A stretch of DNA of 64,000 bases from Carya illinoinensis (taxonomy: Eukaryota; Streptophyta; Magnoliopsida; Fagales; Juglandaceae): the NCBI RefSeq assembly GCF_018687715.1, contig NC_056760.1:12140001-12204000 (forward strand), given 5' to 3'. Positions 58,601-64,000 of the stretch are shown one piece after another. A program made the translations under genes and the position numbers. Positions within the stretch are counted from its first letter, which is position 1. Each line of letters starts with the position of its first letter. Below the pieces are notes generated by a model. That model was not told the DNA's origin. It searched no databases and saw only the letters and a list, made by a program, of their open reading frames with translations.

Positions 58601-58800
58601 ATTGAAAAATTCTACTCATAAGCCTCTTACACCACATATTACTGTTTTTATTATTTTTTTAATTTTTTTCTTTTACCAAATGTGTAGTATATAGATAATT
58701 AATAGAAGACTTTAATTATTTTAAGAAGAATAAAACTAAATAAAATGAAAAAAATTACATAATGTGTGATTTATAAGACTTATAAATAACAAAAATTCCT
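58600..58800. repeat. Fold-back MITE, family 1 (copy B)
   Basis: The left arm (TCTTACACCACATATTACTG) and right arm (TTACATAATGTGTGATTTAT) are imperfect inverted copies. The interior is an inverted relative of 5968-6157. Confidence 0.5.
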
Positions 58801-58840
58801 TTAGATTTGATAGGAAAATTTTAAGGTGTCAAACTGAACC

Positions 58841-58998
58841 TAAGTAGACTAGAAGTGACAGGACACTTTCGTTTGCTACATGGGCCGTAGGCGCACTTGG
58901 TTCTGCGTTGTTCAGTGTTCACCTCTATGGACTTGGACGGTGTAAATAGAAGCCAGTTGTGTTAGCTAAGTCTTCTTTGAAGCAATAAAACACACATA
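58841..58998. repeat. Diverged direct duplication, copy 2 (just upstream of mtACP)
   Basis: Partner of 57367-57515. It lies about 100-200 bp upstream of the likely mtACP leader, so it may contain promoter sequence. It has an extra segment (GTTGTTCAGTGTTCACC) that copy 1 lacks. Confidence 0.7.
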
Positions 58999-59099
58999 AA
59001 GTCGTGACCCGGCCCAAGTCCATCAAAAACCCTATTTTGTTTTATTTTTCTATTTTTTTCTACTCGTCTTGAGACGTCTCCCACCTTACCTCCCCCCCC

Positions 59100-59253
59100 C
59101 CCCCTCTTTACCCGGCGATGAAATGCTACCCTATGCATAACGACCGCAGCGTCCGTCCCCTACCGTTCTCTTTCTCGTCCCCGTCTCACTGCCGCTGTTC
59201 TCAACTTCCACAGTAAGTCTTCTCCGTCTGTTTGTCTCTCTCTGTTCGTTTCC

Positions 59254-59300
<47 letters not shown>

Positions 59301-60274
59301 TTTCGTTTCCGTGACACGCCACCGTCGTCCGATCCCGATATCCACGCCGGTAATTACTCCGGCTCCGTTCGTCTCTCTCTCTCCCCCCCTTGGGTCTTTT
59401 CTCAGTCGTTCCCTCTCTCCGTAGAAATTCTTTTGCCGCTGCCGTCCGACACGTCGTCCGTCTCAGCCTCGCCGGCCTGTAAGTCTCATATTTCCCACAG
59501 TACCTTCATTTTTTTTAGTGATATTTAGAAGAGGAGCAAAGCCGCTTTAGCTGAAAGTTCCGGATAGAAAAGCAACTTGATCGAACTTCCAGGATCTGCT
59601 ATTGAAGAGAGCATACAAAAGCTGTATAATTAACTGGGAAGTTTCCGTTACTGATTCCAAATAGTTTTGCCACGTCATGTATGTTATTGATTAGCAGTAT
59701 GTATTTTTTTAGTTTGTTAAGTTAAAGGTTTCGCACACGCAAATTTCAATTGCTTGTTTTGCATTCACTTTTTACCAAGCAGTTTCCTGGCAGTTTCCGT
59801 GGTATCGTAAGATACGTTTTGTGGTCCGAATCACCAACAGGCATGCAATGCTTAAAAACTACTAGAAGTTAATATTCTTCCGTAGGTTCTTGGTATTTTC
59901 CACTTCTGGTAAAACCTCTTGTATTTTGTGATGGATCAAGTACTTTTCACATGCTAGACCTTACTTGCCACATATGAGCGTAGGCTACATCTTTAGGTGG
60001 AGTTAAATCTTTGGGCCAAAATGTTGCAGTTTGTATAAGTCCGAGCTAAGTCAAGTTTGTCATAATTGTAAACATCATTTACTTGCATAATATGAGTATT
60101 GTAGATGTACTTATAAAGAGTAAAATGAGCGTTTTAGATGTTGAGAACCTTCCTGACTGGTTCAAACTTCTGAGTTCCTTTCTTCATTCTACTCTTGTTA
60201 TTAACTAGTTGCTGTTTAGATACCCATATCCTTTCTATAATTATTTTTTTCCTGCTTTCTCAGTTCTTCTGAAA
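59100..60274 (+). other. Probable 5' leader exon(s) and intron(s) of the mtACP gene
   Basis: A CT-rich GC-rich stretch (59090-59480) looks like a plant 5'UTR. It has two strong donors: GTAAGT at 59213 and GTAAGT at 59479. A good acceptor (TTTCTCAG) ends at about 60262, 13 bases before the start codon. A leader intron is therefore likely; which donor is used is unknown. A (CT)n repeat lies at about 59246-59299, and a C11-12 run at about 59093-59104. Confidence 0.55.
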
Positions 60275-60930
60275 ATGCAAAGTATAAGAGATTCCATCCT
60301 GAGGCATGTGAGGGTGGGGGTGTCAGCTGAAAGGTGGTTATTAACTGACAATTGGAATGTGCTCAAGCAATTGAGCCGCAAGATGTGCTCATCAACAACA
60401 ACTAGCCCTGATCAAATAATGGACCGAGTTCTTGAACTGGTTAAGAAATTTGATAAAATTGATGCCTCTAAGGTAATTGATAGTTATCTTCCAAAGTTTT
60501 TTATGGACTGTGTTATGTGTCCCTCTTAAATTTTTGCGGAAACAACAAATTGCAAATTATACTGTATATAATCTTTTGCATGTTGAACAATCCTGCGTGT
60601 TGGATAATGTTCTATCTTGAGATATATGCTTTCACAAAATTTAGCCCATGATCAAAGAAAATTAATGTTTTTTTTTTTCCTTTTTATTTATATTTTTATT
60701 TTTTATTTTTTATTTTTTTCACTTAAACACTTCAATAGGTTACCGATACAGCTGATTTTCAAAAAGATTTGAGCCTGGACAGCTTGGACAGGGTAGAGCT
60801 TGTTATGGCTTTTGAGCAAGAATTCTCCATTGAGATCCCTGATGATAATGCAGATAAGCTTACTTGCTGTGCTGATGTTGCAAAGTACATAGTTTCTGGA
60901 GTTGAGCAAAAAGTTGTGGAGAAATCCTGA
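60275..60930 (+). CDS. mtACP3: Mitochondrial acyl carrier protein (mtACP3-like)
   Basis: Two coding exons, 60275-60472 and 60739-60930, with GTAATT donor and ATAG acceptor, give 129 residues. The N-terminus ([20 protein letters not shown]) is Arg-rich and lacks acidic residues early apart from one Asp, like a mitochondrial presequence. The ACP domain spans about 45-125. Ser81 in [15 protein letters not shown] is the predicted 4'-phosphopantetheine site. [14 protein letters not shown] and [10 protein letters not shown] complete the fold. The closest family member I can name is Arabidopsis mtACP3. The role is in mitochondrial fatty acid/lipoate synthesis; ACPs also associate with complex I. Which of these the mtACP3 type serves is less sure. 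Confidence 0.93.
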
Positions 60931-61306
60931 TTTGGTTTTCAATTTTATCGTCCCTTCAAGCATTTACTCAAGGATTCGTCTTCTATGGTTTCTTGACATT
61001 AGCTAGTTGGGTGCAAAATTTCTGTGGGGTCAATCTCTCTATTCTTTTGTAATTCTCATATTGAAACTGCAATTCAATAATTCCAATTTCTTCTGCGGAA
61101 GAAATCTCATTTAGTTATTTATAACTATTGAACACACCATTACTTACATACATACTGTGTATGCCATCATTCTGCTTTTTACAAATGCATCTCTCACAAC
61201 TTATAGATGGAGAGGTTTGGAAGCCATGGTTCAATGCTGTGACTGAAGCATCATCCGAATGAGCCATGGCGCTCTATATTTACTTACCTGCTTGCCAAAT
61301 ACATTT
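60931..61306. other. 3' regions of the convergent mtACP and Ole e 1-like genes
   Basis: The two genes converge with about 376 bp between stop codons, which should hold both 3'UTRs. AATAAT at about 61077 may be the mtACP poly(A) signal. No other feature is seen. Confidence 0.5.
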
Positions 61307-63631
61307 CTACCATAACATCTCTTTGTGACCACTCCCCTTCACGCATGCTTGCAGTGGTCTAGAAGTCAAATGCAGGAACTTAATGCTTCCTGCACTGTAA
61401 GAACGGATGCTGTTCCCGACCGATGATAGTATTATTCCCTTTTGTTTCCTGACAGAAGCTGGTCTGCAGGGCGAGTTCTTTGGTATTCTAAGTACTTTAA
61501 TTGAACATGTTTTTTCTAAGTTGGGAATTGAATGAAGGTGGGAAGGAAGATCAATAATGAAATCTCCATATTCATCAGTGACACCCTGTGCCCCTCCCGA
61601 TCTGCACTTCCGGCCGTGATTATGGCAATTGACAGCCACCATGGCACCTGCAGATTTTGAAGTGAACCAGATAGTGGTTGTGATTATGACGACATATATG
61701 ATGATAATAGGCATTTAACCATTGTCTACCATTTAATTTTTAAATGATTGAAAATTCTCTGATCATGATGTACCCCCCGATACGAAAATGATTCAAAGCC
61801 TAGAATTGAATATGCACCCATGTATATATATACAAACATAGCTCCGAGGCAAAATTAAGTGTTGGGACTCTTGCATATAAATCTCTTTCATTGGACACTA
61901 TATCTTCAACTTCAATTCTACGGTTATCTTGCTTGAAATTCAACTCATACATCCTTTTCAACTCTTGCAAACAAAATGGTTCTTTCATCATTTTTATATT
62001 CATGAAAAAATATTCTAAAATGCAAATGGGTTTGTTTCTGCTTAATTCGCATTTAGGTTAATATATCCTTTTCAACTCTTAGAAACTAAATGGATGTTTC
62101 AACATAATTATACTCATGGCAAGACAATTTTTAATGCAAATGATGTTAATTTCTGCTTTCATTTAGGTCGACGTTAACATTTATTCTCGTAAATATTGAT
62201 TCACAGTTGTTTTTAATTACTTCCTCTCTCTCCCTCTCTCTCTCTCTCTCTACTTGAGAGGTTCAAAACAAACAAAAATTTAAGTGGATTTTCTTCTTTA
62301 TATAATGATTTTTTCTGCATTACTACCTCCATGAAAAAAATTCACAACTACAAAACAGTTTTTTTTTTTTTTTAAAATAAAAATAAAAAAAGAAAAAAAA
62401 TAATAAATATTCTTTGCTTGTTAGTACATATTGAGAGAAGATGCTGTGATCTGGAATCTCCATTTTAATTTTCCCTTTTCCGGAAGGAAATAGGTTTTTT
62501 TTTGGTGGGAGGGGGTTTACTTTCTGATCTTCGGACCAAAAAAGTCTCCAATCTTCATTCTTTTGAAAATGAAGAGGATGGATCATTAATATTTTCGTAC
62601 GGATCAAAAGGAGACTTTGCCAAATCGGAGGAAACAAGCACATTGTAGTCGTGTAGATATATAAGTGAAGAAGGGTAGCTTTAAAGAATAATTTTCTACA
62701 CGTTAACACAAAATCAACCAATTTACTTAGGCAGAGAAGCCTTTTCCTATTCAGTACTTCTGCAGTTCTGCACCCTTCAAATATAAAAAAACTAGTTTGC
62801 TGATAAGCTAAGTCATGTCACCTTATTAAGAACCCCTTAAAAGTCATGAAATTAAGCATTTAATTAAATTTATAGGGGCTTCTCATCTGGCCAGGAGCTA
62901 GCGTTCTGTAACTTCTTCTGTTCTATTGATCTGACTTTCCGACTTCCCGCCAATACAAGTATTCCTAGGCCTAGCATGATAATAGCTGAGGACTAAAGCA
63001 TGCCTTATTCATACTATTATTTCAATGGAGTCCCTCGCATAGGCAGTCTAAAGACTGGACATCAGGATCATGTTTTCATCATCAGAAAACACAAAATCAA
63101 TCACATTTTTTTTTTTTTATTCTGATAGATCGAGGATTATGCTTTAGTTTATAAGAATCACAGCCATGAATCGAAGGAACGTCTAGTGGAGGAGACTTGA
63201 GATCAGGATGAATTCAAAACACACACAGGACATTACAATCCCAGGCCAGTTATTTCACAACGAAAATATTATAAGAAGAAAACAAGTAAAAAGAAAAAAA
63301 AAAAAAATGGTAATCGAGCGTTGGAGCCTAATATCATAAAGACAGTACGTACGAGGCAATAGCGATCATCATGAACAATATGCAGTTACAAACCTGATAT
63401 TGGCCAAGAACGAATATGAGGATCACCATGCAGGCATGCCTCACAGAGAATGGAACCGGTGACTAGCACGGTGGAGAGCCTCTCCTCTCCATATCCAGCC
63501 ATTTGCACCAACTCTTCTCGGCTGGACAGTTCGAATAATCGGTTTTCCTGGGTGGCTACTGACCCTGGTGTACTGAAGAAGATGAACAAAATGAATATCC
63601 CCAGATAGTGGAAGCCGAAAAAGTTGCCCAT
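61307..63631 (-). CDS. Ole e 1-like (pollen allergen/extensin-family) secreted protein
   Basis: Two exons on the - strand, 63394-63631 and 61307-61647, with CAG/GTTTGT donor and CTGCAG acceptor in matching phase, encode 192 residues. A signal peptide is clear (hydrophobic LGIFILFIFFSTPGSV, cleavage likely after about residue 26). The Ole e 1 domain follows: VLVTGSILCEAC, GAMVAVNC, GVTDEYGDFIIDLP, CSIKVLRIPKNSPC and SIKFLHLTSRPLQAC. Cys residues stand at 63, 66, 87, 94, 127, 140 and 181; six are usual for disulphides. The family is extracellular and cell-wall-linked, with poorly known function; pollen expression should not be assumed. The intron (1.75 kb) is long for the family. Confidence 0.9.
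61648..63393 (-). other. Intron of the Ole e 1-like gene
   Basis: 1,746 bp, AT-rich, with a (CT)n stretch (about 62221-62250), several T runs and no recognisable gene. The - strand frames at 61800-62003 and 62323-62721 have no domain. Confidence 0.8.
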
Positions 63632-63726
63632 CTTCTTTCTGTTCTTGAAATCTAAGACTACTCTGTCTTTAATTTCACGTACGTTGGCCGGATATGGAGC
63701 AGCAATGGACGAGCCCCCCTACCTAT

Positions 63727-63735
63727 CTATTTATA
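63727..63735 (-). promoter_or_regulatory. Probable TATA box of the Ole e 1-like gene
   Basis: TATAAATAG on the - strand, about 96 bp before the start codon at 63631. This gives a leader of about 65 bases, typical for plants. Confidence 0.6.
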
Positions 63736-63739
63736 ATGT

Positions 63740-64000
63740 TTTTTGTTATCATTATGCCCCTTTGAGGGCCATATATTACAACCTTAACCCTCTTTAACGT
63801 ATATATATATAACTTGGATGGAATGTCAAATATTTACGCTAGCTAGCTCTTTAATCGGTTTATAAGATCAATCTGTCCAGTCATTTGGGGCCTTTGGCTT
63901 GGAAGTTGGCGAAAGGGAAGTTAGAAATTAGAATGAAAAGGTTGGTAGCCTACTCTTAATTGCCTACGTACGTACGTGCTCTTTATCCATCTTTTTCTTT
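63740..64000. other. Upstream region of the Ole e 1-like gene
   Basis: Non-coding; contains a short TA repeat (about 63800) and CTACGTACGTACGTGC near 63963, an ACGT-rich stretch. The window ends here. Confidence 0.4.

Larger units (their letters stand above)
54122..59100. other. Intergenic DNA between AKIN-beta and mtACP
   Basis: This divergent 5-kb interval serves as upstream region for both genes. It holds a family-2 MITE (54761-54915), a CTC/TC microsatellite (55263-55327), family-4 MITEs (57150-57335, 58430-58600), a retroposon tail (58018-58125), a family-1 MITE (58600-58800) and a diverged direct duplication (57367-57515 and 58841-58998). No coding region is seen. Confidence 0.5.

Noticed and set aside
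62600..62640. GGAGACTTTGCCAAAT, reminiscent of a miR399-type sequence
   Set aside because: It differs from the mature miRNA at several positions and no pairing arm is evident nearby.
61800..62721. - strand frames inside the Ole e 1-like intron
   Set aside because: No domain; AT-rich and low-complexity, and the host-gene exons join in phase without them.
1..64000. CRISPR arrays, operons, bacterial or phage-type systems, rRNA and tRNA genes
   Set aside because: None is visible. The regular arrays here are minisatellites or microsatellites, and the genes are plant nuclear genes with introns.

Overview
This is a nuclear window from a flowering plant, most likely a woody eudicot. The support is intron-containing genes with GT-AG junctions, plant-only families (HIPP metallochaperone, AKIN-beta2-type SnRK1 subunit, plant-type oligopeptide transporter, Ole e 1-like protein), Copia elements primed by initiator-tRNA-Met, plant L1-type LINEs with DUF4283 ORF1 proteins, and many AT-rich fold-back MITEs. 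The species cannot be fixed from sequence alone.

Five host genes are supported. (1) A two-HMA-domain, farnesylatable HIPP, + strand, five coding exons, 9053-13141. (2) An OPT-family oligopeptide transporter, + strand, six coding exons, 35342-39220. (3) An AKIN-beta2-like SnRK1 beta subunit, - strand, four coding exons, 51797-54121, with a shifted extreme C-terminus. (4) A mitochondrial acyl carrier protein of the mtACP3 type, + strand, two coding exons, 60275-60930, with intron(s) in the 5'UTR. (5) A secreted Ole e 1-like protein, - strand, two exons, 61307-63631. They have unrelated jobs and show no operon-like organisation.

The rest is mainly transposable elements. About 1140-5780 is a heavily decayed LINE on the + strand. 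17006-21778 is a fairly young Copia element (- strand, 328-bp LTRs, TSD GTGCA) broken by three nonsense codons and a deletion/frameshift near the protease. 26191-31277 is an older TNT1/Tork-like Copia element (- strand, 526-bp LTRs, TSD CTGAG) whose LTRs carry a 91-bp tandem duplication rich in CTCGAGCG palindromes. 40973-46782 is a full-length L1-type LINE (- strand, exact 19-bp TSD) whose ORF2 is interrupted at two homopolymers, one a run of 16 G. 46856-48353 is a compact 1.46-kb poly(A) retroposon without reverse transcriptase, bounded by an exact 18-bp TSD. 48689-50148 is a solo LTR (TSD GTTTA) with an internal 62-bp tandem array. Short fold-back elements of at least four families recur through the intergenic DNA.

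I found no clear new multi-gene system. The least explained items are the RT-less retroposon with its hairpin-like tandem units, a 200-bp non-AT-rich fold-back at 14137, an orphan telo-box leader-like stretch at 33.4 kb, and a diverged direct duplication upstream of the mtACP gene.
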